A stretch of 64,000 nucleotides of DNA from Poecilobothrus nobilitatus (GCA_947095535.1 OX352774.1:219592965-219656964), one strand, 5' to 3'. Positions 12,644-24,019 are shown, counted from the first letter of the stretch. Notes: generated by a model not told the origin, from the letters alone. Numbers and translations are program-made.

Positions 12644-12675
12644 ACGGACGGACGGACGGACGGACGGACGGAAGG
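12644..12675 (+). repeat. (ACGG)n microsatellite inside element copy 2
   Basis: Seven perfect ACGG units followed by one AAGG. The equivalent site in the other copy (6070-6081) has three units. Confidence 0.9.
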
Positions 12676-12829
12676 ACATCGCTAAATCGACTCAGGCGGT
12701 GATCCTGATTCAGAATATATATACATGTCTATACCTAACTCGCTTCCTTTTGGTGGTTACAAACACCATACCAAATATAATATACTTAATGTGTAGGATA
12801 TAACAAAGTAAGTCTCTACTAGATATCTG

Positions 12830-13190
12830 AACAACTATGTATGAAAGGAAATTAGGAAGCAGATGGCCTTGGAAAAGGAGATGCTACAACTCCAATCACA
12901 GATCCCTAACCTCTTTGTGACATAGATAAAGACAAAATAAGGGAAGTACTCAGAATGGAAGGGGAAACTGGTCTATCCCAAGCAGTTTTTGGGAAACTAT
13001 AACCGGAGAGGATATGAAAAAATCAGAGGATCCAGTAAAAAAACTGAAAATTCCAACTTTCAGTCGGGATACTCCCGGCTAAAGGGACACTTAAAGAAAA
13101 TTGATATAGAGAATGGCAGTACATGCAGATTCTCTTCAGAAGAAAAAGTGTCTCAGGGGCATTTGATTTAATTGCTATATACTCAGAGAA
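12830..13190 (+). pseudogene. Non-LTR retrotransposon C-terminal remnant (post-RNase H zinc-knuckle region)
   Basis: A GC-richer patch in AT-rich DNA. A frame ending at 13171 reads RLKGHLKKIDIENGSTCRF then SSEEKVSQGHLI. This resembles the segment just after the RNase H domain of R1/I-type LINE proteins, where a Gly-His, a His-Leu and a CxxC...HL cluster recur. The second Cys is Ser and the rest of the domain is not readable, so it is a decayed fragment. Assignment to a specific clade is not possible. Confidence 0.5.
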
Positions 13191-13569
13191 AAAATTATAA
13201 ACTCTTAAAAATTCTAATGAAATATTTTACAATTAACTGTAATATAATTTTTAATATTAAGAATATATTAAGAATATATTAATATATATATTTAAAATAT
13301 ATAAGTTTTAAATCTAAACCATTTTTTACTGATTTTTAGATTTTTTCAATTAAGAAAGTGGGAGTTTAAAGCAAAAATAATCTAGGGTTTTATAAATTTT
13401 TGAATTACCTGAATTTTCTTAATTTTCCCCTCATTTTGTTTTTCTATATCTAATGTTATATTATGTTTATTTAATTTTAATTTTTTTGTTTATTTAGTTT
13501 TAATTTTTCCTCTTGTATTACAAAATACTTATCATCATCTCTTTTTAATATATACCTAACCTTGGAGGG

Positions 13570-14352
13570 ATTTAGATTAGTGCACTGTTATATAGCCTTA
13601 CATAGTTCTTAATGAGTGGATGAAATATTCGTATGGAGACAATTGAATAAGCACTTATTTCTAATTATTTTCAAAATTAATATTTGGAAAATGAGTTATG
13701 CGGATGCTATTTCATGGTCTGCAAGATCTCACGATATAAAACATCTAGATTCCTATTGATGTAGTCATTTAAGAAATTTGGTATACAATAAAACTTTTAA
13801 AACCATAGTCCAGACAATATTGAATTTTACCAACTTTTAAAACATCTTATCAATAATATTGCAAGTGCATTTTGAAAAACAATGTCTTATATTCTTCATA
13901 TTTCCCAAACTATAGGAGGTAGATAGATTGATGTATATTACATTATTATCTTTGAGCATCCATATCTCGAACATTGTTAATAGATTGATGTATGTTACAT
14001 TGCCACATCTGATAAAATTAGAAAAAGCTGCAATTTACGTAATTTGAAAAATTAACGGCTTTCAAAAACAAAACTGTAAAAATTAAAAAATGTTTAACCT
14101 TGAAACCATGTAATTCCGAAATTTGAGAAGATAAAATATTCGTTCAAAAACCTTTCAACAGCTTTTAAACAATTTCTTTTTTCTGATCTATAAACAAAGC
14201 GACTTTCAAAATTATAAAAATAAAACAAAATTTGATATTATCTTTGAGCCTCCATATCTCGAACATTGTTAAGCTCTGAATATTGTCTCCATACAAAAAT
14301 TTTAACTACCGATTAAGCCTTTGCAATGGAATATAGTAGTGTACTTACTTGG
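13570..14352. mobile_element. TIR element with long imperfect inverted ends
   Basis: GTATGGAGACAAT at 13631-13643 faces its inverse ATTGTCTCCATAC at about 14282-14294, and the similarity extends outward on both sides (CTTAAT plus a GTRCACT block) for roughly 80-100 bp. Inside, ATATCTCGAACATTGTTAA occurs twice as a direct repeat (about 13961 and 14254), and TAGATTGATGTATRTTACAT also occurs twice. No transposase is present, so it is probably a non-autonomous element. Exact ends are uncertain. Confidence 0.6.
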
Positions 14353-14587
14353 GAAACACCCGGTTTATCACATTAAAGCTTTTCTTTTAATTTATTTTTA
14401 ATTAGTCTTATATGAAAAGTTAAAACAAAAATAATTATTTGCATATTTAAAATTTAATAAACTTATTTATTTTTTTTTTGTATTTTTTTATATTTTTATT
14501 TTTTAATTAGTTTTTTTTTTTTTTTAATTTATTAAAAAAAAAAAGTTTTATACATATACATATATTTTTTTCTTTGTAATTTTTTGT

Positions 14588-15506
14588 TTAGCCAACGTTA
14601 TTTGCTAAAATGAACATAATCCAATTACGAACTACAACAACATTAACAAATATTGGAGCTGTTGGAGTTGTAGTTGCTAAAAAAAAAAAAATATATATTT
14701 TTTTTTAAATTTATTTTTTATAATAATTTTATTTTCGATTATCTTACCACATTTACCACCATGTGAATATATTCCATATTGAGTACTCTTGCTTACTAAT
14801 GCCCCACCATCATCAGCCATACATGCATCTTTAAGACCTTTTGGATCACCAGCACAAATCATTTGAGGTTCATAAAAATCTGTTTTCCATAATTTTGTAC
14901 AGATGGGTGATGTGAATTTCATTATATTTATTACTTGCATATAATCTGGCAATGCATTTGTTGTTGCTGTCCCACCATAACCAATTAATGTAGCTGTTGT
15001 ATTATCTGGTAGTAAAGATGTTGCTAATGGAATAACAGCAATATGAAGTGAAGACATTGCTGCTGCATCCAGTGAAGCTATTGTAATAACACCAACATTA
15101 AACTCTAATGTTGTTGGATTATATTTTGGATGAGTATTTATAACTTGACCGACAGTTTCAATACCACCATCGAAATATTGCACAGAACCAACACGAATAT
15201 CAATTTCAGATGCACTTATTCCATATATACAATATGCTGATGTTAATATAGCATCCTTTCGTATGATAAAATTAAAATTTTTTATTTTTTAATAATTTTG
15301 AACAAAACAAAAAAAACATTAAATTAATAACATACGGCTCTAATTAAAGATCCACTGCACATATTTATTGGACCTAAAACAGCAACTTGATAATTACTTG
15401 CAGTTTCTGTAACTGATGTACCTCCAGCTAAACGGGAATGGATTCCATCTCCAATAACATTCTGGAAACCTAAGCATAAACCCAATAAAAAGATTAGATT
15501 TATCAT
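14588..15506 (-). CDS. S1 serine protease homologue with all three catalytic residues lost (paralogue A)
   Basis: Three exons on the minus strand: 15506-15336, 15255-14748 and 14676-14588, with an 80-bp and a 71-bp GT-AG intron; 255 aa. Residues 1-19 look like a signal peptide, so the product should be secreted. The usual RIVGG start of the mature chain is RLAGG. The His57 motif AAHC is SAYC (Tyr65), the DIAL motif is NVGV (Asn110 for Asp102), and GDSGG is ADDGG (Asp206 for Ser195). Asp189 (Asp200) and Asp194 (Asp205) remain, as do the Cys pairs of the fold. The last exon encodes the usual C-terminal helix (FVNVVVVRNWI). The frame is open across all exons and lengths add to exactly 256 codons, arguing against a pseudogene. 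A candidate AATAAA lies at 14533-14528. Expected role: a non-catalytic binder, regulator or decoy, as known for insect SPHs (inference). Confidence 0.9.
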
Positions 15507-15539
15507 TTTCTGAATGGAATCTTTTATATTTATTATGAA

Positions 15540-17838
15540 CTACTATGATCAAAATCCTAAGATTCACTAACCTGATAAAAATAATATACTTTTTAAATAT
15601 AATTAAAAATTTTTCTTGTTTGCTTCACATTTTGATTTTTATTTGTATTTTAAAAAGCTGGTGTTTTGTTTTGTTTTATTAAATATTAAATAAAATAAAT
15701 AATATAATTTTTTTTTTTGTTTTATTGTTTGTTTCTTGTGTTATTTGTGGATGTTCTAAACAAAACGTTGATCAAATTATAGAAAAATACAAATACAAAA
15801 ACTAACTGGAACTGTTCTTCACTTGACATGTTTTTTTGTATACTCAAAAGGCAAGCAAAGTAATGACTTTTCGAATCTAACGCATTTTCCACTTAAAAGG
15901 TTTTTCGAACCTATTGCATTTTACACTTGAATACTAGGTAGCTTTATTTTTTCATATCTTTTTCAGTTATAATTTCCCAGAAACTTCTTAGAGGCGTGAA
16001 CTTGCATTTTTGACGCCATAGTTTGCTCTTACAGTTTTCCTTTTTCATTTATAACCTTCTCTTATCCTGGGTTTTCCTATGCTACAAAAAAAAAAAATTG
16101 GTACCAGTGAAGGGAAGGAAGCTTCTTTTTTTTTTTGCAACCTATCCGCTTCCTCATTTTACTTTATTCAGATGTTCATGCATGAGCGATCTGAAAGTTT
16201 AAATATTTTAGGCCTGCAACTAAATCAAAAAGTGCTGTGGAATAAGCATATTTTGATGTAACTAAGAAAGCTAAATATTTCTATTTTCATTCTCATTGTA
16301 AAGCTTATTTTTCTCCCACGTATTTTGCCAATATCAATAAAGCATTATTGACCAAATACAAAGTAAAACTTACTTCCCCATATCACACGTAGCTCTGCTT
16401 AATCTTCATTTGGTTACTTGAATGAAATATAAAACTGCGCTTTACGTCTAACTTTTACTCTTCTTACAGGAGAATATTGGACCATTATTTCTCTTTTATA
16501 AATACATTGTAGGTAATGACACTTGTTCTATTGAATTGAAATCAATTATGGCTTTCTTTAAACAATTTTCTTCAACGAATATTAAGAAGCTTTCAAGTGT
16601 TCATTTCAACACCGTGTAATTTCCTAGGTGATTTAAAACTGGTTATGTAAACTTATTTATTATGAGAACCGTTAAAATGTGGAACATGCTTCCATTTAAT
16701 GTGTTTCCGTTTGATAGATATATTCCATATCCATTATATTATTTGCAACTTTACAAAAAAAACTTATACAGATTTGTTTTCAATTCACTTTCTAACTTTC
16801 CCATAATACTTTTTTTTTTATTTTACTTTTCTTCATTACTTAAATCTACAATACTTACTTTGTAAAAAGGAATCCTTTCTTAGAATTTGGATAGCCTGAA
16901 AAAAAAAATTACATCATCAAAATTAATTTTTTTTTATGATTTCAATACTTTCTACGTACACTACGAATGCAAGATAATAAAACTTGTAAAAAACCTAATA
17001 AGATTTTTTTTTTTTAAATTGAACGAAATCTTTCAAAGAAAATTTTAACCAATATAAATCCAACCCATGTTTAGTAGACACTGAAAAATTTTAAAAATCG
17101 AAAGAAACCAAAGAGAATATTTTAAGTTTTTGGACTGAAATAAAAATTTAATTATAACTTTCTAAAAACTTTACTAAAATAATTTTAGATAACAAAAAAA
17201 AAAAAAAAAACAGAAATGGCAATATGGAAGCAAAGTATTATTAATTGTACCGTTAACATTAATTTTTAAAAAAATAGACGTATATGTACCACGTAGACAA
17301 AATATTATCCATTATAAGTGATTTAAAATTTTTGCAAAAAAAAAATTTCAATATTTTGCGTCAAGTTTTTAAACGCAATTAATTAATGATATACACATAT
17401 ATGTATATATATAGTCCATATATATATATATATATATAAAATATTTTATTAAAATAAACTTGAATAAATATTTAAGTTTGAAAAATAAAATCTTTTATAT
17501 TATTCTATTTAATTAATTAATTAAAAAAAAAAATAAAACAAAAATGCATACATACATATGTGTTCACCATTTTAAAAAATAATTTTTAAGAATTCTAACA
17601 AAAATTCTTAAATATTTATTGTAATAAACAAATTTAATTTTAAAATATTATAGATATGTATATAATGTATAGATATTTATGTAATATTTAAAATTTACAT
17701 AATATTTTTAAAATATTTTTCAAATTTGGTAAAATTTCAATAGATTTAACTCAAATTTTTACAGAAAAAATTTAAATGAATTTTATTTTACACCTAAAAG
17801 TATGCAAAAAAAATTTAAATACAGATTTGAAAAATAAA
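15540..17838. other. AT-rich intergenic DNA, no gene seen
   Basis: 2.3 kb upstream of paralogue A with no supported ORF. It includes T-runs and a (TA)n tract at about 17419-17438. Promoter elements of the protease homologue probably lie in the first few hundred bases: a TATTTAAAA sits near 15591-15599 (minus), about 90 bp before the start codon, but this is weak evidence. Confidence 0.5.
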
Positions 17839-17851
17839 AACAATTTCTTTT

Positions 17852-18128
17852 GGGGGCTTCGGTAGCCTAGTGTGTAGGCGTGTGGCGTATTAACCGAAGG
17901 AGTGTGGGTTCGATCCCTGCACAGGTCGTAAGGGTTTTTTTCTTTACATACCCCCCTTACGACCAAATATAATGTAAATATATAGTATATAATATAAACA
18001 AAATAAATAATATTAGTATATAATTTAATAATAGTATAAAAACATATAATGGCCTTTAGTAGCCGATGGTTCAATAATATTGCACTACATTTATGTATGT
18101 AATATTAATATAAATAAATAAATAAATA
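17852..18128 (+). mobile_element. SINE family B, copy 1, with 13-bp target duplication
   Basis: The tRNA-like head starts GGGGGCTTCGGTAGCC. A box-like TAGCCTAGTGTG and B box GGTTCGATCCC are followed by a body with CCCCTTACGACCAAATATA, an AT-rich middle, TAATGGCC...AGCCGATGG and an (AATA)n tail. AACAATTTCTTTT stands immediately before (17839-17851) and immediately after (18129-18141) the element. This is a clear mark of LINE-assisted retroposition. The body and tail differ from family A. Confidence 0.9.
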
Positions 18129-18141
18129 AACAATTTCTTTT

Positions 18142-18384
18142 TTTTTTAACTTTTATTTTATTTTCTTGTTTCATTCTTTTTACAATTAGAAAAAAAGTTT
18201 TATAAAACTAATATTATTTCTTATTTTACTTAGAACTAAAGCCTTAACAGTTATTTAATTTGCTTAGTTTTTTCTACAATATTATTTACTTATATTATCC
18301 GTATTCTTATTTTGTTATTTTTATAGCAAAAATATTATTATGATTTTTTTTATTATTTTGGAAAACTTCCATAAAAACCAAAAT
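18142..18384. other. AT-rich spacer
   Basis: Spacer between the SINE and the 3' end of the LINE relic. No feature seen. Confidence 0.4.
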
Positions 18385-20206
18385 TTTTTTTAAACTTTTT
18401 TATTAAAATAAAACTTTTTTAAAACTTTTTTATTAAAATAAAACTTATACTAGCTTAAATTTAATTTATAACTATACTTAATCTAACCCTAACTAACTTA
18501 ACTTAAACCTATTCTATTAACTATATTCTAACTTAATTCTATGAACTATGCAACCACCAATAGTTTGTTGATAATTGTTTATCCTTTTCAGGAATAAACA
18601 TGTCATATTTTAATAGATTAGTTTCAATATTCTGAGGGTTATATTCTATACTCTTGCATGTAACCCGTCTATTATAGTGATATAATAGAGGGACATGCTC
18701 GTGGTTTTGAATATACCCTTTAGAGTCAAGATAAATAAAGTGTTCGCGCGCAATGAAACCCGTTTTTAAAGTATTTTTAATGTACTCCTCGTTATGGTAA
18801 TATATATTAGATATTAGACCATTTTCTAACGTGTTAACAGATCTTTCGAAGTGATTGCGAATAATTTTTATTAAAAAGTTATCGAATCTTATAATATTTG
18901 CTTTTCGGTACAAGATTTATTAGAATAAAAATGCTTGTAGTCCGTTTCTGGTTTTCTATGTAGATTTACGCATGCTCGTATGCATTTTCTTTCAAATTTC
19001 TTGATTTTTTCCATTTGGCTTGCACTAATATTGAACTAAATTGGTCCAGCATATGTAATAGTTGGCCTAATAAGACCCTGGTGAGCTAAAATTTTTACTC
19101 TATTGCTTATATATTTGTTGTAAAATAATTTCTGACACGCCATAAAAGCTTTTGTGCCTTTTTCCACAGCTTTATTTACGTGAAAAATAAAATTCAGTTT
19201 TGGTGGAGGTATACACCTAAATATCTAACTACTTTTTTTTAAGTGTTTTTTAATATTACTATTAACTTTGTCCACTGTGTTACGGAATAATATCGCTTCA
19301 CATTTGTCTATGTTCATTTTCAGTAACCATACTTTACAATTGTTTACGGTAAGGTTAAATTGTTTTTGAACATTAGTTTCAACCTCTTTTTATTTGCTGA
19401 AGAGTAAATAAAAAGATCGTCAGCAAAGGCGATAGCGTAATTATCGCCCTTGATATTATTTAGCCTATTTAGAAGATCTGTTGTGCACAGAAAAAATAAT
19501 ATTGGTGAATTTACAGTGCCTTGTTGTAAACCACTCTTAATTTGGAATAAATTCTCTGTATTCGATTTGTTTGCTATTACGAAACTATTTCCAGTAATCA
19601 TATCTAATATTAATCTAATTAGATTGTTTAGAAACATTCGTTTTATTAATTTATATATTAAACCTTCTATCCATACGCTATTAAAAGCCTTTTCGAGGTC
19701 TATAAGGCAAGCGCCAATACATTCTGTTTTATTAATATACCACCAAATATCAGATGCTAGTTTATTAATAGCATCATTTGTACTGTGTTTGTACCTGAAA
19801 CCAAATTGGTTTTCAGGTAGTATTTTTTTTCTGTTAACAAAATGTATTATCTTGTCATTGATTATAGTTTCATAAACTTTGCTAATGTTTGGTAACAAAC
19901 TTATAGGTCTGTAATTGCCGGGATTTGTGGGATCCTTACCCCGTTTTTTTTTTAGCATAATAACTCTTGATATTTTCCAAGCTTTTGAAAAATAGCAGTA
20001 GTTTAATGCGTTGCTAAAAAGTATAACTAACTTTTCTATAATTTTAGTACTAAAATTTTTTAATACAATATTAGGAATACCGTCAGTTCCAGCTGATGTT
20101 TTGTTGTTTAAATTTTTAATACGAATAAATAAAAAAGATAATTTTTTAATTGCAATACCCCTTCAACAGTTCTGCAATCTTTTCTTTCTTAAAATAATTT
20201 TTCAAG
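18385..20206 (-). pseudogene. 5'-truncated Jockey/I-like non-LTR retrotransposon relic (reverse transcriptase)
   Basis: Read on the minus strand from about 20150: NKTSAGTDGIPNIVLKN, then NPGNYRPISLLPNISKVYE, NQFGFRYKHSTNDAI, CLIDLEKAFNSVW, GLQQGTVNSPILF and the catalytic box AIAFADDLFIY (FADD version of YADD). The thumb and C-terminal part follow in other frames (RPTITYAGPI, KFERKCIRACVNLHRK near 18970-19080; 18913-18539). Stops and frameshifts break it. The order matches the RT of Jockey/I-group LINEs. The 3' tail contains a duplicated TTTTATTTTAATAAAAAAG block (18385-18450). Endonuclease and ORF1 are missing. A family B SINE sits inside its upstream part at 20207. Confidence 0.88.
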
Positions 20207-20459
20207 GGGGCCTCGGTGGCCTAATGGTTAAGCACGTGGTTTATTAACCGAAGGAGTGCTGTTTCAAATCCTGCACAGGTAGCAAGTTTTATTAATTGAA
20301 AACAAATCCCCCTTGTTATCAAATATAGCGTAAAAATAAAATATATAATATAAACAAAATAAATAATATATTAGTGTATGTATAATTTAATAATACTATT
20401 CGACCTGTAATGGCCTTAGCAGCCGATGATTTTGTGATAATATAAATAAATAAATAAAT
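20207..20459 (+). mobile_element. SINE family B, copy 2, with 16-bp target duplication
   Basis: The head GGGGGCCTCGGTGGCCTAAT carries a Pol III A box, with a degenerate B box (GTTTCAAATCC). The body shares CCCCTTGTTATCAAATATA and TAATGGCCTTAGCAGCCGATG with copy 1 and ends in (AATA)n. The 16-bp AAAATAATTTTTCAAG occurs at 20191-20206 and 20460-20475. The duplicated target lies in sequence that reads, on the minus strand, as continuation of the LINE (KNYFKKEKIAELL), so the SINE inserted into the LINE. Confidence 0.92.
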
Positions 20460-20475
20460 AAAATAATTTTTCAAG

Positions 20476-20993
20476 ATCAAAAGATATCTACTATAAGTGT
20501 AGTTATATACAATGTAAATGTAGGGTTTTTTATTGTAAAAATTAAGAGCTGAAAATTATATACGTTTTAATAATGTATTATCTGAATAAATAAATAAGAA
20601 AAAAATATTTAAACATAAAATCATCAATTTTGAAAAATTTAAGATAATAATTATATACACAATTAACACATACATATACATATATATGTATTTTAAAGAG
20701 ATTCACAATTTATTTTAAATACTAATTTAAAAACGTTGAATAAGTATTAAAAAATAAGTTAAAATAATATCTGCAAGGACTTTTTTTTATACCTAAAAAA
20801 AATAAATAATCAAAAAAAATGCAAAATTATGTTTTATATAAGTACAGTAACAGTTCATCATTTTATTTTATTATATTCTTCGTTTTTTTCTTTTTCTTTT
20901 TTTTTTTTTCTTAAATTACATTTGTTTCATTATTCTAACAGGCTGTGTTGACTTATTCTAATTTATTCGTATTATTATTTTTTTTTAAATAGT
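20476..20993. other. Spacer downstream of paralogue B
   Basis: AT-rich. It contains the candidate polyadenylation signal of the minus-strand protease homologue (AATAAA at 20967-20962). The first bases probably belong to the LINE relic. Confidence 0.45.
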
Positions 20994-22250
20994 TTATAGA
21001 GTGGCTGAATTTGTTGTAATCCATGTTTTGAGAGCAACACAATTAGTAAAAACTGGTGAAGATGGATTTGGATCTGATAAACCTAGATATAAATAAATAA
21101 CAATAACAAATTAATTATTTTAATATTTTAAATATATAGGATCATTAAAAATAGGAAATGTTTATAATAAAAAAATACATACCACAGGAGCATCCCCAAT
21201 TATAAATACCAACAACAGCATTATTATAAACAAATGGAGCACCTTGATCACCTGGACAAAGATCTTTTAAACCTTTTGGATCACCAGCACAGAACATTGT
21301 ATTTGTTATACGATTTTTCTTATAAGTTTGACAAGATGAAACGGCATATACCAATAAATATGTTCTTTGTAAATAATCTGGTAAGGTTAAATCTGGATCT
21401 GTTGAACCATATGCTGTTACAAGACCATATTGATTTGTTGGTACAACAGCACCAGCAATTGGAATTGTTGTAATTTTATATGAACTCATTTCAGTTGGCG
21501 TTAATGGTACAGTCAAACCGAGCAAAGCAATATTATAATCAAATGTTGCCTTATCATATGATGGATGTTGTTTAATAGCACCAATAGGTTTTTCTATACC
21601 ACCAGTATAATATTGAGCTGAACCTAAATATACAGTAACGTCATCTGGTGATAAAGTATTAATACAACTAGATGTTGTAACAATAACTTTCTAAATTTAA
21701 AAAGAAACAAAAAAAAAAAATAAATAAATAGAATGAAATTTATTGTAATAAATATCAAAAATTTTTGATTTTTCTTTAAGAAAAACCTAATGTCTCATTA
21801 ATTTTTTTTTTTGCAACCGTTATTTTCCAGAATTAGATTTATTTTAAACATAATTCAATATAATAAAATATATATGTATAAATTTTTTTTCAAAGTAAAA
21901 TTACTTTAAAATTACGTTTTAAAAACGAATTTAACGAAACATTAAATTTAAATTATAAATTCTCAAAGGTATATATGTATATATCATTAATTTTATACAA
22001 TTTAAAAAAAAATATATATATATATAACCATTAATTAAATCATAATAAAGTAATTTTATTTTATTATTTTTTAATATTATTAACTTACAGTGGTGGCCAA
22101 AAAACCACTACACATAATAATTGGACAAAAAACGGCAACTTGATAACCATAACCAGTTATACTGTTAACAGAACCTCCACTGGAAACGGCCTCATTGTCA
22201 TTTACAAGCAGTGATAGACAAAGAAAAATAAAAATAATTGATTTTCGCAT
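20994..22250 (-). CDS. S1 serine protease homologue with all three catalytic residues lost (paralogue B)
   Basis: Exons 22250-22089, 21690-21183 and 21082-20994 (minus), 252 aa. Exon 2 (508 nt) and exon 3 (89 nt) are the same length as in the neighbour at 14588-15506, with the same intron phases, so the two arose by tandem duplication. Residues 1-21 form a signal peptide. The activation site is gone: SSGGS replaces RIVGG with no Arg or Lys before it. AAHC is SSC (Ser62 for His57), DIAL is NIAL (Asn107 for Asp102), and GDSGGP is GDQGAP (Gln203 for Ser195). Asp189 (Asp197) and Asp194 (Asp202) are retained, as are the structural Cys. The frame is fully open. It is presumably secreted and non-proteolytic; role unknown. 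The first intron (398 bp) is long for this family. Confidence 0.9.
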
Positions 22251-23890
22251 CTTCTATTCGTTAATAGTCACTTAGAACTTGAGGTGGTTGTTCTCACGTT
22301 AGAAGATGAACTAACCATATTTTAAAAGATTATTCAATTAAATTATAAAATTTTCGTACAAATAATTCACTAAAACCATTAAAATTATTTAAATATATAT
22401 ATAAAAAGTTATATATGTATATGTATGTGAAAACATATATTTGTTTTATTTTTTTCTTTATTAAATAAATTTTTAAATAATATTTATATAAAAAATATTA
22501 CATATATACATATATGTCTATATACATATTTATTTTAAAATTTTTAAAGCTGTATCAATAAAAGACTATTTTTGCACAAAATTTTATTTTTATATATTTA
22601 TTATATATTTGTTAACAATATACACATAATATATTAATTCTATTATTTTAAAATTTTAGTACGTTAATTATACCAAAATAATGGTATAAAATTAACAAAA
22701 AAAAAAACAAAAAAAAAACTCAAATAGAAAACGTCGTAAATATAATAACAAATTATAAAAAAGTGAAAAAAAAAAAGAAAATTAAATAATAAATAAATAT
22801 TATGAATAAGAACTTAACAATTTTCAATTTAAATATAAATTTACAACTTAACGCAATGCACTTTTTTTTTTTTTTTTATATAAATTACGCTTTTTTTTTT
22901 AAAAGTCACGAAGTATTAAAAAAATAATTTTGTTTTATCACTTTTGTTACAAAAACTATTTTGACCCCGTTTTTTTTTCTTTTTTTTGGTGTTTTCCTAA
23001 ATATTTTAATTGTTATATATACATATTAGATACCAGGGTCCTCCTATTGCACTTATCAAATCACTTAGCACTTATCAAATAATCAAATAATCATTTTTTT
23101 TTTTTTTTTTGGATAAGTTTTCGTTGCACCAAACCATATTTTCAATAAAGTTTTGATTACTAAAAAACACTCACATATCAATAAATATAATTATTTGATT
23201 AATGACAAGTGTTCAATTTTTACCCTGTTTTTCAAAATAGGGTTCAGAATATCCTTTTGAAAAAGAAAATCATCTATTTTTTGTTTTTATTTTTTTTTTT
23301 TTCTTTGTCAATACATCAATTTATCTTCTGTTTTGACAATTTTATATTTTGGTTTGTATTTGTGTACAAAACTTCTACACAATTTAACTATAATAGACAT
23401 TTAGTTTTTGTAGAAAACTTTCTTTGACCGATTCATTAGTAAACTATGTATTCTGTAATTTCTTTAAAAAATATTTTTGTAATCTTTAAAAGCCAAAGAA
23501 AAGGTAATTTTTGAATTATAAACTTTATAACAAAAAAAAAAAAAAAAAACACAAAAAAAACAACAATATAATTTTGCTTTTAAAATTAATATTTACCGTT
23601 ATATCTAACTAAAATATTGTAAAAATTTCGAGCCGACATTAGAAAGATATATTCCCAAAGCAATATATATAGCTTATAATGTGTAATTTTAATATAAGGA
23701 TGTATGCAACATAATATCTATTTTCATAAAAGTAATTTTACAGTACAAAAAAGAAAGAGAAAAGATACTACCTGCTTTACATATCTCAAAAATTTTGTCC
23801 GTCTTTCTGTTTAGCTGTAAATAAAACTACTATATCATTTTTGGTTAAAGCAATTAAGTTTTAACCAAGAATAGACCTGATTAATTTAAA
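22251..23890. other. 5' flank of paralogue B, AT-rich
   Basis: No supported ORF. It includes long A/T runs and, at 23050-23095, a short tandem patch with two ACTTATCAAAT copies (see the GATA entry). Confidence 0.5.
23052..23077 (-). promoter_or_regulatory. Paired GATA-type sites upstream of paralogue B
   Basis: Two CTTATCA motifs (TGATAA on the minus strand, matching WGATAR) at 23052-23058 and 23071-23077, about 0.8 kb upstream of the minus-strand start codon. GATA factors drive gut protease genes in flies, but short AT-rich motifs arise easily by chance here. Confidence 0.25.
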
Positions 23891-23894
23891 TTAA

Positions 23895-24015
23895 TGACGA
23901 GAGAGTATGGATTCGAATTCCACTCATATCCCCCTTACCACATTTACAGTCAAACGCAGAAAGGAAAAACTGTGTGATTTTGCTTTATCACGTTTATGTA
24001 GCAGGGCAAATAAAC
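23895..24015 (+). mobile_element. SINE family A, 3' fragment
   Basis: Retains a degenerate B-box region (GGATTCGAATTCC), then CCCCTTACCACATTTACAG, AGGAAAAACTGTGTGATTTT, TTATGTAGCAGGGCAAATAAAC and an A-tail. The A-box part of the head is lost. Confidence 0.75.
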
Positions 24016-24019
24016 TAAA

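Larger units (their letters stand above)
11715..12806. mobile_element. 142-bp-tandem element, copy 2
   Basis: Same organisation as 4887-6220. It starts with the shared AACAGTAAGTCGATGCAACC and ends with TTAATGTGTAGGATATAAC. It is shorter because a deletion fuses early units near 11925 and the array has fewer units. The (ACGG)n block at 12644-12671 has seven units, against three in copy 1. Confidence 0.78.

Noticed and set aside
17419..17441. (TA)n tract as a feature of interest
   Set aside because: A simple microsatellite, common in such AT-rich DNA.
19450..19875. Plus-strand 141-codon ORF
   Set aside because: Antisense shadow of the reverse transcriptase reading on the minus strand.
21234..21473. 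Plus-strand 79-codon ORF rich in Leu/Asp
   Set aside because: Antisense of exon 2 of protease homologue B.
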